Source of the DNA: Nitrogeniibacter aestuarii
GTDB taxonomy: Bacteria; Pseudomonadota; Gammaproteobacteria; Burkholderiales; Rhodocyclaceae
Length of the DNA: 64,000 nucleotides
Direction of reading: 5' to 3'
Assembly: GCF_017309585.1 (NCBI RefSeq)
Contig: NZ_CP071321.1
Location: 2,542,001 to 2,606,000 of the forward strand
The notes under the pieces are model-generated. The model made no database searches, was not told the origin of the DNA, and saw nothing but the letters and a program-made list of their open reading frames with translations. Position numbers and translations under genes: made by a program. Below are positions 24,606 to 34,131 of this stretch, one piece after another (positions within the stretch are counted from its first letter, which is position 1; each line of letters begins with the position of its first letter).

Positions 24606-26021
24606 ATGGGCGCATCTTTCTACAACGAAATGCACGCGGCCGACGGCAGCGTAAGACCGCATTACGACTGTTTTGCCAATTGGCTCAAGAGCACGCCGAG
24701 CGAGCGAATCGACCGCCGACGCGCAGAGGCCGACATGGCCTTCCACCGGGTGGGAATTACCTTCGCCGTCTATGGAGAAGATGAAGGCACCGAACGGTTG
24801 ATTCCGTTCGACATCGTGCCGCGCATCATTCCATCGGCAGAATGGAAAGCCCTCGCGGCGGGATTGAAGCAGCGCGTGAAGGCACTCAACGCTTTCCTTC
24901 ATGACATCTACCATGATCAGGCCATACTTGCGGAAGGACGCATTCCCGCAGATCAGGTACTCAAGAACGGTCAGTTCAGACCCGAAATGCTGGGTGTCGA
25001 CGTCCCGGGCGGCATCTACGCCCACATCGCCGGTGTCGATGTGGTTCGCGCGGGCGAAGGTGAGTTCTATGTTCTGGAAGACAACCTGAGAGTCCCCTCC
25101 GGGGTGTCTTACATGATCGAAGACCGCAAGATGATGATGCGGCTCTTTCCGGAATTGTTCGCACGGCACAAGATTGCACCCGTACTGCATTATCCAGACC
25201 TGCTTTTCGACAGCCTCAATTCGGTGGCACCACTTGGCGTCGAAAACCCGACCGTGGCCGTCCTGACGCCGGGCGCACTGAACAGCGCCTACTTCGAACA
25301 CACCTATCTGGCGCAACAGATGGGCGTTCAGTTGGTCGAGGGCCGAGACCTGTTCGTCCACGACGACACCGTCTGGATGCGCACCACCCAGGGACCGAAG
25401 CGCGTCGATGTCATCTATCGCCGAGTGGATGACGATTTCCTCGATCCACGGGCTTTCCGCAAGGACTCGATGCTTGGCGTCCCCGGACTGCTCGATGCCT
25501 ACAAAGCCGGTCGCGTGACGCTCGCCAACGCGATTGGCACCGGCGTGGCCGACGACAAGTCGATCTACCCGTTCGTCCCCGACATGATCCGCTTCTATCT
25601 GGGTGAGGAGCCGCTGCTCAGCAATGTGCCGACCTATGTCTGCCGCGAACCCGATGACCTGGCCTACACGCTCGCTCACCTGCCCGAACTCGTGGTGAAA
25701 GAGGTTCATGGCGCCGGCGGTTACGGCATGCTCGTCGGCCCGGCATCCACCAAGGCCGAAATCGAAGCGTTCCGCAAACAGTTGCAGGCCCATCCCGAAC
25801 GCTACATTGCCCAGCCCACGCTCTCGTTGTCCAACTGCCCCACCTTTGTTGAATCCGGTATTGCACCTCGGCATATTGATCTGCGGCCTTTCGTTCTCTC
25901 GGGCGAGGAGGTTCGCATGGTGCCGGGCGGCCTGACCCGAGTGGCCCTGCGCGAAGGCTCGCTGGTGGTCAATTCGTCCCAGGGCGGTGGTACCAAGGAC
26001 ACCTGGGTCCTCGAAGACTGA
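24606..26021 (+). CDS. Circularly permuted ATP-grasp protein (DUF404/DUF407 type)
   Basis: 471 residues from MGASFYNEMHAADG. The circularly permuted ATP-grasp family is recognised by FLHDIYHDQAILAEGRIP, LEDNLRVPSGVSYMIEDR, VLTPGALNSAYFEHTYLAQQMG, and the late YGMLVGPAST, with Lys and acidic residues of the ATP site (LVVKEVHGAGG). ATP-grasp amidoligases couple ATP hydrolysis to amide-bond formation. With the alpha-E and transglutaminase genes downstream it fits the predicted peptide-ligase/peptidase system of Iyer, Aravind and co-workers; the substrate is unknown. The start was set at the AGAAACC-ATG; the alpha-E gene begins 31 bases after its stop. Confidence 0.88.
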   Translation: MGASFYNEMHAADGSVRPHYDCFANWLKSTPSERIDRRRAEADMAFHRVGITFAVYGEDEGTERLIPFDIVPRIIPSAEWKALAAGLKQRVKALNAFLHDIYHDQAILAEGRIPADQVLKNGQFRPEMLGVDVPGGIYAHIAGVDVVRAGEGEFYVLEDNLRVPSGVSYMIEDRKMMMRLFPELFARHKIAPVLHYPDLLFDSLNSVAPLGVENPTVAVLTPGALNSAYFEHTYLAQQMGVQLVEGRDLFVHDDTVWMRTTQGPKRVDVIYRRVDDDFLDPRAFRKDSMLGVPGLLDAYKAGRVTLANAIGTGVADDKSIYPFVPDMIRFYLGEEPLLSNVPTYVCREPDDLAYTLAHLPELVVKEVHGAGGYGMLVGPASTKAEIEAFRKQLQAHPERYIAQPTLSLSNCPTFVESGIAPRHIDLRPFVLSGEEVRMVPGGLTRVALREGSLVVNSSQGGGTKDTWVLED

Positions 26022-26052
26022 GCAACCATTCGACTACGCAGAAAGGATCAAT

Positions 26053-26994
26053 ATGCTGAGCCGCACAGCCGACCATCTGTACTGGATGGCCCGCTATATC
26101 GAACGCGCCGAATGTCTGGCACGCTTGCTCGACGTGACATGGCAAATGTCGCTTGTCCCCCAATCCACCGAAGTGGCCGACCAGAACTGGCGGGCCATCA
26201 TTTCGCTCAATAGTCTGGAAGAGCCGTTTTTCGAGCGCTTCGACGAAGCCAACGCAAACAGCGTTCTGAGGTTCATGCTCACCGACATGAGCAACCCCGC
26301 GTCGGTCTACAACTGCCTTCGAATGTGCAGGGAAAACGCCCGCGCCGTGCGCGACACCATCACCGCAGACATGTGGGAGACCTTCAACACGTCCTGGCTC
26401 GAGCTTCAGACCCACCGATTCGATTCGGTGCTGTCAGACCCGGCCGAGTTTTTCGAATGGGTCAAACTGCGCTCGTCGCTGGTTCGTGGCGCCACGCTGG
26501 GCACCATGCTCCAGGACGAGGCCTACAACTTCATCCGTCTGGGTACGGTGCTCGAGCGCGCCGACAATACAGCCCGAATACTGGACGTCAAATACCACGG
26601 GATGCAACCCGGGCAGCGCGAAGGAACCACCGATTTCTACCAATGGGGCGCCCTGCTCCGGTCGGTGTCTGCCTTCGAGGTGTATCGCAAGACGTATCGC
26701 TCGGTCATCAGCCCTTCGAAGATCGCTGAATTACTGATTCTTCACCCGAGCATGCCCCGCTCACTCAACTTCTGCATGCGTGCCGTTGTCAAAAGTCTTG
26801 AACTGGTGGCAAATGAACAGTCAGGTGAGACACAGCGACGCGCCGGCAAGCTGTACAGTGAGGTCAGATATGGCCGCATCGACGACATTCTGAGCCGGGG
26901 CCTGCACGTTTTTCTGACCGACTTCATGTCGCGAATCGAAGATCTCGGTGACCGAATTCACTGCGACTTCCTTGAAACCTCTATCGCCGCATGA
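26053..26994 (+). CDS. Alpha-E domain protein (DUF403)
   Basis: 313 residues, all helical, with the family signature near the N-terminus: MLSRTADHLYWMARYIERAE, whose Arg and Glu residues give the domain its name. A second conserved part is FIRLGTVLERADNTARILDVKYH. Alpha-E proteins nearly always sit beside circularly permuted ATP-grasp genes and are thought to be partners or second enzymes of the amidoligase. GAAAGG precedes the ATG at 8 bases. The next gene starts 98 bases on. Biochemical role unknown. Confidence 0.9.
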   Translation: MLSRTADHLYWMARYIERAECLARLLDVTWQMSLVPQSTEVADQNWRAIISLNSLEEPFFERFDEANANSVLRFMLTDMSNPASVYNCLRMCRENARAVRDTITADMWETFNTSWLELQTHRFDSVLSDPAEFFEWVKLRSSLVRGATLGTMLQDEAYNFIRLGTVLERADNTARILDVKYHGMQPGQREGTTDFYQWGALLRSVSAFEVYRKTYRSVISPSKIAELLILHPSMPRSLNFCMRAVVKSLELVANEQSGETQRRAGKLYSEVRYGRIDDILSRGLHVFLTDFMSRIEDLGDRIHCDFLETSIAA

Positions 26995-27092
26995 GGCTCT
27001 GATGCCGGGTTTTTCCGGATGTCGATCACGTTCGTCATCAACTCGGCGTTAGAATCCATGCTGTACCGCACCATATCCTTCCGGAGCTTATC

Positions 27093-30000
27093 GTGTCGAT
27101 CCACGTCGCCCTCAATCACGTTACCGAGTACAGCTACGACCGACTGGTTGAACTCGGCCCTCAGGTTGTCCGCCTACGGCCCTGCCCCCATTCGCGCACG
27201 CCGATCCGCTCCTACAGTCTGAAAGTCACACCGGGCAACCACTTCATCAACTGGCAGCAGGATCCCCAGGCCAACTGGCTGGCGCGCCTGGCTTTCCCTG
27301 AGAAGACCGACAAGCTGCGCATCGAGGTGGATCTGGTCGCCGAAATGTCGGTGATCAACCCGTTCGATTTCTTCCTGGATGAATACGCAGACAAGATTCC
27401 CTTCGAGTACGAGGCATGGCAGCGTCACGAACTGACGCCCTACATGTACAAGCTGCCCCTGCTCGATGGCAGCGCGCCACTATTCGAGGCCTACCTCAAG
27501 GGCATTGATCTCACACCCAAGCGCAGCGTCGATTTCCTGGTCGAACTCAACCAGCGTCTGGAACAGCACATCGACTACACGATCCGCATGGAACCGGGCG
27601 TTCAGACGCCCGAAGAAACGCTGAAGAAGCGCAGCGGTTCGTGCCGCGACACGTCCTGGCTGCTGGTGCAACTGTGCCGCCATATCGGCCTTGCTGCCCG
27701 TTTTGTTTCAGGCTACCTGATCCAGCTCACAGCCGATGTAAAGGCACTTGATGGCCCCCAGGGGACTGACCACGACTTTACCGACCTGCATGCATGGTGC
27801 GAGGTGTACCTCCCGGGTGCCGGCTGGGTCGGGCTGGACCCCACCTCCGGCCTGTTTGCGGGCGAAGGCCACATTCCGCTGGCGTGCACGCCCGAGCCGG
27901 CCTCTGCCGCCCCGATCACCGGCGGCGTCAGCAAGAGTGAGGTCGAATTCGGCCACGCCATGTCGGTCACCCGTATCTTCGAAGCGCCGCGCGTCACCAA
28001 GCCATACTCCGATGAGCAATGGGCCGACATCGAGGCCCTGGGTCATCAGGTGGACGCCGACCTCAATGCCATGGACGTGCGCCTCACCATGGGGGGCGAG
28101 CCTACCTTCGTGGCGTCGGATGACCCCGACGGCGCCGAATGGAATACCGAAGCGATGGGTCCGACCAAGCGTCTGCGCGCAGCAGACCTTTACCATCGCC
28201 TCAAGGACAAGTACGCCCCCTTCGGTCTGGCTCACTTCGGCCAGGGCAAATGGTATCCGGGCGAGCAACTGCCACGCTGGGCACTGAACTGCTTCTGGCG
28301 ACACGACGGCGAACCGATGTGGAAAAACCCGGCGCTACTCGCGGACGAAAAGAAAGACTACGGCGTGACCGAAGCCGATGCCGACAGGTTGCTGCAACGC
28401 ATTGCGCAGTTCCTCGGCCTTGATCCGCAGTTTGTCTTCGCCGGCTACGAAGACGTCTTCTATTACATGTGGCGCGAGCGCCGCCTGCCCGGCAACGTCG
28501 ATCCGTTCGACTCGCGGGTGGACGATCCGCTCGAACGCAAGCGCCTGATGAAGGTGTTCGATCAGGGTTTCAAGAACCCGACCGGCCATATCTTCCCGAT
28601 CATGAAGAACGCCGCCGGCCAGTGGGAGACCGGCCCGTGGTTCCTGCGTGCCGAACGCTGCTACCTCATCCCGGGCGATTCGCCACTGGGCTACCGTCTC
28701 CCGCTCGACTCCCAGCCGTGGGTCACTGAAGGCGAATACCCCTGGATTCATCAACCCGACCCCATGGACAGCCCGAAGCCGCTGGCATCTCACGCTCAGA
28801 TCCGGGCCCAGTTGCGCGACGATTTCGGCGCCGAGTATTACGCGCCGGCCGGCATGCCCGACAGCGCGGGCTCCGGCATGTCCGGTATGCATGGCCAGGA
28901 GGCCAACGCACTCAAACGTGGCGAGGCCGAAGGCATGGGCAGCGCGCAGCACCTCTCGGCCGCCCGTCCGGCGCCGGGCCAGTCGGCTCACTGGATTACC
29001 CGCTACGCCATCTGCGCCGAGTCACGCAAGGGCGTGATGTATGTCTTCATGCCGCCGACGGGCAGCCTGGATGATTATCTGGAACTGGTCGCTGCGGTGG
29101 AAGCTGCGGCAGAAGATCTGGACATTCCGGTCATCCTCGAGGGCTACGCACCACCGAGCGACCCGCGCATCAACCACTTCAGCGTCACACCGGATCCGGG
29201 CGTGATCGAGGTCAACATCCACCCCTCCTCCCGCTGGGACGAGCTCGTCGACAAGACCACCCACCTGTATGAGTCGGCCCACATGTGCCGCCTGACGAGC
29301 GAAAAATTCATGCTTGACGGGCGTCACTCCGGCACCGGCGGCGGTAACCATTTCGTGCTTGGCGGACGCACGCCGGCGGATTCACCCTTCCTGCGTCGCC
29401 CCGATCTGCTCGCCAGCCTGATTACCTACTGGCACAACCATCCGAGTCTGTCGTACCTGTTCTCCGGTCTGTTCATCGGGCCGTCCAGCCAGGCGCCACG
29501 GGTGGATGAGGCGCGCAATGACACCCTCTACGAGCTCGAAATCGCCATGCGCCAGATGCCGGAACCCGGCAGCTACGCGCCGCCCTGGCAGATCGACCGC
29601 TTGCTGCGAAACCTGCTCATCGACATGACCGGCAATACGCACCGGGCCGAGTTCTGTATCGACAAGCTGTACTCTCCCGACGGCCCGGCAGGTCGCCATG
29701 GCCTTGTGGAGCTGCGGGCGTTTGAAATGCCGCCGCATTCGCGCATGAGTCTCGCTCAGCAACTGCTGCTGCGGGCCATGGTCGCGCGTTTCTGGGACAC
29801 ACCCTATCGTCCAGAGCGCCTGGCGCGATGGGGTACCGAACTGCACGATCGCTTCATGTTGCCGCATCACGTTGAGCAGGACTTCCGCGACGTCATCGAA
29901 GAACTCAACGCCTTTGGCTACCCGTTCGAATTCGAGTGGTTCGCGCCGCACTTCGCCTTCCGCTTCCCGATCCACGGCGAGTTCATCAGCCGCGGCATCA

Positions 30001-30503
30001 AGGTGGAACTGCGCAATGCGCTTGAACCCTGGCATGTCATGGGTGAAGAAGGCGCCATCGGCGGCACCGTGCGCTATGTGGATTCGTCACTCGAGCGCCT
30101 TGAAGTCAAGGTCACCGGCATGGCCCCGGACCGTTATCAGCTCACCTGCAACGGCGTCCCGGTGCCGCTCCAGCCGACCGGTGTGGTTGGTGAATTCGTC
30201 GCCGGGGTGCGCTACCGCGCCTGGCAACCGGCTTCATGCCTCCAGCCCCTCATCGGCGTCCATGTCCCGCTGGTGTTCGATCTGGTGGACACCTGGTCGA
30301 GTCGCTCGCTCGGCGGCGCGCAATATCATGTTGCCCACCCCGGCGGCGTGAATTTCGAGCGCTTCCCGGTCAATGCCTACGAGGCCGAGAGCCGCCGCCG
30401 CTCGCGCTTCTTCAACTTCGGCCACACACCGGGTCGGGTGACACCTGCCAAGGTGACGGTGAACAAGGAGCATCCCTTCACCCTCGACCTGCGCCGACCG
30501 TAA
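27093..30503 (+). CDS. Large transglutaminase-like protein with DUF2126 C-terminal domain
   Basis: 1136 residues. Residues 1-90 match the bacterial transglutaminase N-terminal beta domain. The transglutaminase core has an intact triad: Cys184 (GSCRD), His233 (DLHAWCEV) and Asp249 (GLDPTSG), so it is probably a thiol peptidase or amide hydrolase/transferase. From about residue 300 to the end is DUF2126 with LTMGGEPTFVA, FGLAHFGQGKWYPGEQ and HYE-like histidines; its activity is unknown. No signal peptide, so cytoplasmic. The start codon is GTG with CCGGAGC ahead of it. Genes of this length always occur in the ATP-grasp/alpha-E context in my knowledge. Confidence 0.9.
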   Translation: MSIHVALNHVTEYSYDRLVELGPQVVRLRPCPHSRTPIRSYSLKVTPGNHFINWQQDPQANWLARLAFPEKTDKLRIEVDLVAEMSVINPFDFFLDEYADKIPFEYEAWQRHELTPYMYKLPLLDGSAPLFEAYLKGIDLTPKRSVDFLVELNQRLEQHIDYTIRMEPGVQTPEETLKKRSGSCRDTSWLLVQLCRHIGLAARFVSGYLIQLTADVKALDGPQGTDHDFTDLHAWCEVYLPGAGWVGLDPTSGLFAGEGHIPLACTPEPASAAPITGGVSKSEVEFGHAMSVTRIFEAPRVTKPYSDEQWADIEALGHQVDADLNAMDVRLTMGGEPTFVASDDPDGAEWNTEAMGPTKRLRAADLYHRLKDKYAPFGLAHFGQGKWYPGEQLPRWALNCFWRHDGEPMWKNPALLADEKKDYGVTEADADRLLQRIAQFLGLDPQFVFAGYEDVFYYMWRERRLPGNVDPFDSRVDDPLERKRLMKVFDQGFKNPTGHIFPIMKNAAGQWETGPWFLRAERCYLIPGDSPLGYRLPLDSQPWVTEGEYPWIHQPDPMDSPKPLASHAQIRAQLRDDFGAEYYAPAGMPDSAGSGMSGMHGQEANALKRGEAEGMGSAQHLSAARPAPGQSAHWITRYAICAESRKGVMYVFMPPTGSLDDYLELVAAVEAAAEDLDIPVILEGYAPPSDPRINHFSVTPDPGVIEVNIHPSSRWDELVDKTTHLYESAHMCRLTSEKFMLDGRHSGTGGGNHFVLGGRTPADSPFLRRPDLLASLITYWHNHPSLSYLFSGLFIGPSSQAPRVDEARNDTLYELEIAMRQMPEPGSYAPPWQIDRLLRNLLIDMTGNTHRAEFCIDKLYSPDGPAGRHGLVELRAFEMPPHSRMSLAQQLLLRAMVARFWDTPYRPERLARWGTELHDRFMLPHHVEQDFRDVIEELNAFGYPFEFEWFAPHFAFRFPIHGEFISRGIKVELRNALEPWHVMGEEGAIGGTVRYVDSSLERLEVKVTGMAPDRYQLTCNGVPVPLQPTGVVGEFVAGVRYRAWQPASCLQPLIGVHVPLVFDLVDTWSSRSLGGAQYHVAHPGGVNFERFPVNAYEAESRRRSRFFNFGHTPGRVTPAKVTVNKEHPFTLDLRRP

Positions 30504-30506
30504 TCA

Positions 30507-30544
30507 AGCCGTGTCGAGATCGAAATATCGATCCCGACACGGCT
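30507..30544 (+). repeat. Strong hairpin between the DUF2126 and fusion genes
   Basis: 16-position stem with one mismatch (AGCCGTGTCGAGATCG / CGATCCCGACACGGCT) and a 6-nt loop, 4 bases after the DUF2126 stop codon. There is no T-run, so it is more likely a 3'-end stabiliser or pause than a rho-independent terminator. Confidence 0.7.
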
Positions 30545-30621
30545 GATTGCACTGGTTCAAGGTAACATCTATTCCCCTGCGCCCAATGGTGGGCCCGGGG
30601 GAATCCCCTCCGCGCAGGCAA

Positions 30622-33126
30622 ATGGCAAGAACGCTTCTCTCGATATATTCGCATCCGCCCAATCGTTTCGACGAAATGATGGCGCCGGATGGTGTCATTC
30701 GTCCCCAGTGGAGGGAGCTGTTCGATCATCTCGACACGGCCTCACCCGAGGGCATGCGTCAGCGTATCGAATTCGCCGAACGCTGCATCCTGGAGGACGG
30801 GGTCGCCTACAACGTCTATGGTGATCCGGACGGCCAGGACCGCCCCTGGGCGCTCGACCCGATTCCCTACGTCATGTCCGCGGACGAATGGCGTTATCTC
30901 GAAGCCGGCATCGCTCAGCGCGCACGCGTGCTCAATGCCCTGCTCGCCGATCTTTATGGTGAGCAAAAGCTCCTCGCCAAAGGCCTGATCCCGCCGGCGC
31001 TGGTCTTCGGCCAGCATGGCTATCTCTGGCCGTGTCTCGGCACCCAACCGCCGGGGGGGGTCTTCCTGCACCAGTATGCGGTCGATCTGGCGCGGTCTCC
31101 CGACGGTCAATGGTGGGTCATTGCCGATCGCACGCAGACCCCGACCGGATCCGGCTACGCGCTGGAGAATCGTGTCATTGTCTCGCGTGTTTTCCCGCGC
31201 CTGTTCCGGGACATGCGAGTTCACCGGCTGGCGAGCTTCTTTGCCGAATTGCAATCAGGCCTGGAACGGCTGGCGCCCGTCGACCCGGGCGAGCGGCCAC
31301 TGGTCGTGGTGCTCACCCCCGGCCCCTTCAACGCCACCTTCTTCGAGCACGCCTATCTTTCGCGGTATCTGGGCTTCCCCCTCGTCGAGGGACAAGACCT
31401 CACGGTGCGTGGCGACACGGTCTACCTCAAGACACTCAACGGTTTGCAACGGGTGCATGCGATCATGCGCCGGGTCAACGACGACTACTGCGATCCGATG
31501 GAATTGCGCGGGGATTCCGCCCTCGGCGTCCCCGGGCTCATGGGCGCGGTTCGCGCAGGGCGCGTCTTTCTGAGCAACGCGCTGGGCTCCGGCCTGCTGG
31601 GCTCTTCGGCCATGATGGGTTTCCTGCCGGCCGTGGCCAAGGACATGCTGGGAGAAGAACTCTCGCTGCCTTCCGTGGCTACCTGGTGGTGTGGCGAAGC
31701 TCCGGCCCTCGACTACGCCATGGAAAATCTGGATGCGCTGGTGCTCAAGCCGGCCTATCCCACGATGCGCATGGAGCCCGTTTTCGGTCATGCCCTTCGC
31801 GGCAAGGAGCGTGCAGAGATGGAAGCCCGCGTGCGTTCGCGGCCTCACGCCTACGTGGCTCAGGAGTGGGTGCGACTGTCACAGACACCGGTCTGGAGTC
31901 GGGCCCACGAGCGCCGCCTGCTCGCCCGCAACGTCGGCTTGCGCATGTACGCTGTGGCCACGCCCGATGGCTACAAGGTCATGCCGGGCGGCCTGGCGCG
32001 TGTGGCCGGCAGCTCCAATGCGCTGGTGCTGTCGATGCAGCGCGGCGGTTCGGCCAAGGACATCTGGGTCCGCGCCGAGGGCGCTGTCGACCCGTTCAGC
32101 CTCCTCAAGAAAACGGTCACGGTCAGCGATCTGGTGCGCAGCGGCAGCAACCTGTCCTCGCGCGTGGTCGAGAACCTGTTCTGGCTGGCCCGCTACAGCG
32201 AACGGATCGATCTCACGGCACGTGTGCTGCGCGTGTGCGTCTCCCAGCACATTGAAAACGGCGGCGACATTACCCCGTCGCAGGAAGCCCTGCTCGATAT
32301 TGCACGGCGAGTGCGCATCCTGCCAACACACGACCCCGAACAGAACGACACCAACGCAAGCATTGAAGCTGACCTGATGGGCGGCGTGTATGGGCCCGAT
32401 ACCGACAACAGCGTCGCCGACATTTCGCGTCGCCTTCAGTGGTCGGCCGCTCAAGTGCGCGAGCGCCTGTCGCTCGACCATTGGCACTCGCTCAACCGCT
32501 TGCAGCGCGATGTCAATATCCGGCGCCCGGTGCGACCGGAACTGGGCGACATGGTCAGCCTGCTGGATCGGGTGCTCCAGGTGTCCTCCTCGCTCACCGG
32601 CTTCTCGCTCGACAACATGACGCGCGATTCGGGCTGGCGCTTCCACGTCATTGGCCGTCGTATCGAGCGTCTGGCGTTCCTGTGCGAGGCACTCGGCAGC
32701 TTCCTGAGCCAGCATCTTGAACGGGACAGCGACAATCTCGAGTGGCTGCTGCAGGTCACCGACAGCATCATCACCTATCGCTCCCGCTACGCGCGCACGC
32801 CAGAGGTCTTGTCCGTGGTGGATCTGGTGATCATGGACGAGAGCAACCCGCACGGCGTAATTTTTCAGGTCGTCGAAGTCCTCTCCGACCTGGCCGCGCT
32901 GGATGACGAACTGGGTGATCTGCCGATCATGGATCTGCGACGCGTCGCTCATGCCTTGCGCACCTTCGACCTTAGCCGCTTCGAGTCGCGCCCGCGACAG
33001 GCAGCAACACAGATGGCCGAAGTGCTGAGCACCCTCACAAGCGAAGCCCACCTGCTGTCCGACCGTATTGCCAGCCGCTTCTTCACGCATACCGATGGCG
33101 TCAGTCACCTGATGCTTGCGAGTTGA
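30622..33126 (+). CDS. Fused circularly permuted ATP-grasp and alpha-E protein
   Basis: 834 residues. Residues 1-490 are a second circularly permuted ATP-grasp domain (NALLADLYGEQKLLAKGLIP, NRVIVSRVFPRLF, VVVLTPGPFNATFFEHAYLS, GYKVMPGGLARVAGSS); residues 520-830 are an alpha-E domain (VVENLFWLARYSERIDLTAR). It thus combines in one chain what the genes at 24606 and 26053 do separately. It ends two bases before the next ATG and is translationally close to it. The ATG at 30622 (MARTLLSIYSHPPNRF) was taken as start, since upstream residues are Pro-rich and have no family match. Confidence 0.88.
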   Translation: MARTLLSIYSHPPNRFDEMMAPDGVIRPQWRELFDHLDTASPEGMRQRIEFAERCILEDGVAYNVYGDPDGQDRPWALDPIPYVMSADEWRYLEAGIAQRARVLNALLADLYGEQKLLAKGLIPPALVFGQHGYLWPCLGTQPPGGVFLHQYAVDLARSPDGQWWVIADRTQTPTGSGYALENRVIVSRVFPRLFRDMRVHRLASFFAELQSGLERLAPVDPGERPLVVVLTPGPFNATFFEHAYLSRYLGFPLVEGQDLTVRGDTVYLKTLNGLQRVHAIMRRVNDDYCDPMELRGDSALGVPGLMGAVRAGRVFLSNALGSGLLGSSAMMGFLPAVAKDMLGEELSLPSVATWWCGEAPALDYAMENLDALVLKPAYPTMRMEPVFGHALRGKERAEMEARVRSRPHAYVAQEWVRLSQTPVWSRAHERRLLARNVGLRMYAVATPDGYKVMPGGLARVAGSSNALVLSMQRGGSAKDIWVRAEGAVDPFSLLKKTVTVSDLVRSGSNLSSRVVENLFWLARYSERIDLTARVLRVCVSQHIENGGDITPSQEALLDIARRVRILPTHDPEQNDTNASIEADLMGGVYGPDTDNSVADISRRLQWSAAQVRERLSLDHWHSLNRLQRDVNIRRPVRPELGDMVSLLDRVLQVSSSLTGFSLDNMTRDSGWRFHVIGRRIERLAFLCEALGSFLSQHLERDSDNLEWLLQVTDSIITYRSRYARTPEVLSVVDLVIMDESNPHGVIFQVVEVLSDLAALDDELGDLPIMDLRRVAHALRTFDLSRFESRPRQAATQMAEVLSTLTSEAHLLSDRIASRFFTHTDGVSHLMLAS

Positions 33127-33128
33127 TC

Positions 33129-34040
33129 ATGGCGCGCTATCACGTTCTGCACGAAACCTTCTACGACTACGGCGGCGCGGTCTCCCTGTCGCAGCAAATG
33201 CTCCACTTGAGCCCACGTGCCTTCGAGTGGCAGAAGACCCTGCGTCATGAGCTCGTCATCGATCCGGAGCCCTCCTGGCATCGCAGTGGTGAAGACGCTT
33301 TCGGCAACCCGGTGGATTGGTTTGCCTGCTACCAACCGCACGACTCACTTCACGTCAGATCGGAAATGGAGCTGGAAGTGCTTCCGCGCGGCAGGATCGA
33401 CCTATCCGAAAGCCTGCCTTGGGATGCGCTCGTGAAGCGGCTGACCTACCACGGCAACACGGCCCCCCTTCCGGATGACCTGGCCGCCAAGCGTTTCCTG
33501 TTCGAATCGCCCAACGTGCGTGTCAAGAACGAGCTGCGCGAATACGCCTCATGCTGTTTCCCGGCTGGCCGGCCGGTGCTCGAAGGCGTACAGGCCTTGA
33601 TGGAAAAGATCTTCGACGAGTTCACCTTTGATCCGGAAGCCACCACGGTGAGCACGCCGGTGCTTGAGGTGCTCGCCAAGAAGCGGGGGGTCTGTCAGGA
33701 CTACGCCCACTTCATGATCGCAGCCCTGCGTGCCATGGGCCTGCCCGCTCGCTACATGAGCGGCTACCTGCTCACCCACCCGCCACCGGGCAAGCCGCGC
33801 ATGATCGGTGCGGATGCTTCACATGCCTGGATTTCGGTTTACGCGCCGGAGACGGCGCTGGGCTGGGTGGAATTCGACCCGACCAACAACCTTCGACCGG
33901 ACACCGAGCACATCACCATCGGCTGGGGGCGGGATTTCAGTGATATTTCGCCGCTTCGCGGCATCATCCTGGGCGGCGCTGCCCACGAGCCGCGGGTCGA
34001 GGTCACCGTCACGCCCTTCGAGGGCGCCGTTCAGGAGTGA
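33129..34040 (+). CDS. Transglutaminase family protein
   Basis: 303 residues from MARYHVLHETFYDYGG, the usual N-terminal domain start. The transglutaminase core has Cys189 (KRGVCQDYAHF), His232 (ASHAWISVY) and Asp250 (VEFDPTN), a complete triad. No signal peptide or membrane segment. It is the last gene of the five-gene ATP-grasp/alpha-E block, with a 2-base gap to the fusion gene. In the model for this system the transglutaminase-like enzymes process or hydrolyse the products of the ligase. Product and substrate unknown. Confidence 0.92.
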   Translation: MARYHVLHETFYDYGGAVSLSQQMLHLSPRAFEWQKTLRHELVIDPEPSWHRSGEDAFGNPVDWFACYQPHDSLHVRSEMELEVLPRGRIDLSESLPWDALVKRLTYHGNTAPLPDDLAAKRFLFESPNVRVKNELREYASCCFPAGRPVLEGVQALMEKIFDEFTFDPEATTVSTPVLEVLAKKRGVCQDYAHFMIAALRAMGLPARYMSGYLLTHPPPGKPRMIGADASHAWISVYAPETALGWVEFDPTNNLRPDTEHITIGWGRDFSDISPLRGIILGGAAHEPRVEVTVTPFEGAVQE

Positions 34041-34131
34041 CGCGGCGGCCACGCGCCGCTAGAATCGATGCGTTTGCCCGGCTTTGCCGGGCACAGCCAC
34101 CTGAAACAGTCCCCGGGCCGACTCTTTAAGC

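Noticed and set aside
24564..25874. 436-codon minus-strand open frame under the ATP-grasp gene
   Set aside because: Antisense of a recognised domain; high G+C in third positions keeps the opposite frame open.
31879..33108. 409-codon minus-strand open frame under the ATP-grasp/alpha-E fusion
   Set aside because: Antisense of a conserved fusion protein and without any recognisable motif.
34076..34092. Perfect GCCCGGC-TTT-GCCGGGC hairpin after the last transglutaminase gene
   Set aside because: No T-run and located 40 bases before the next gene of the same strand; could be chance in G+C-rich DNA, so not called a terminator.
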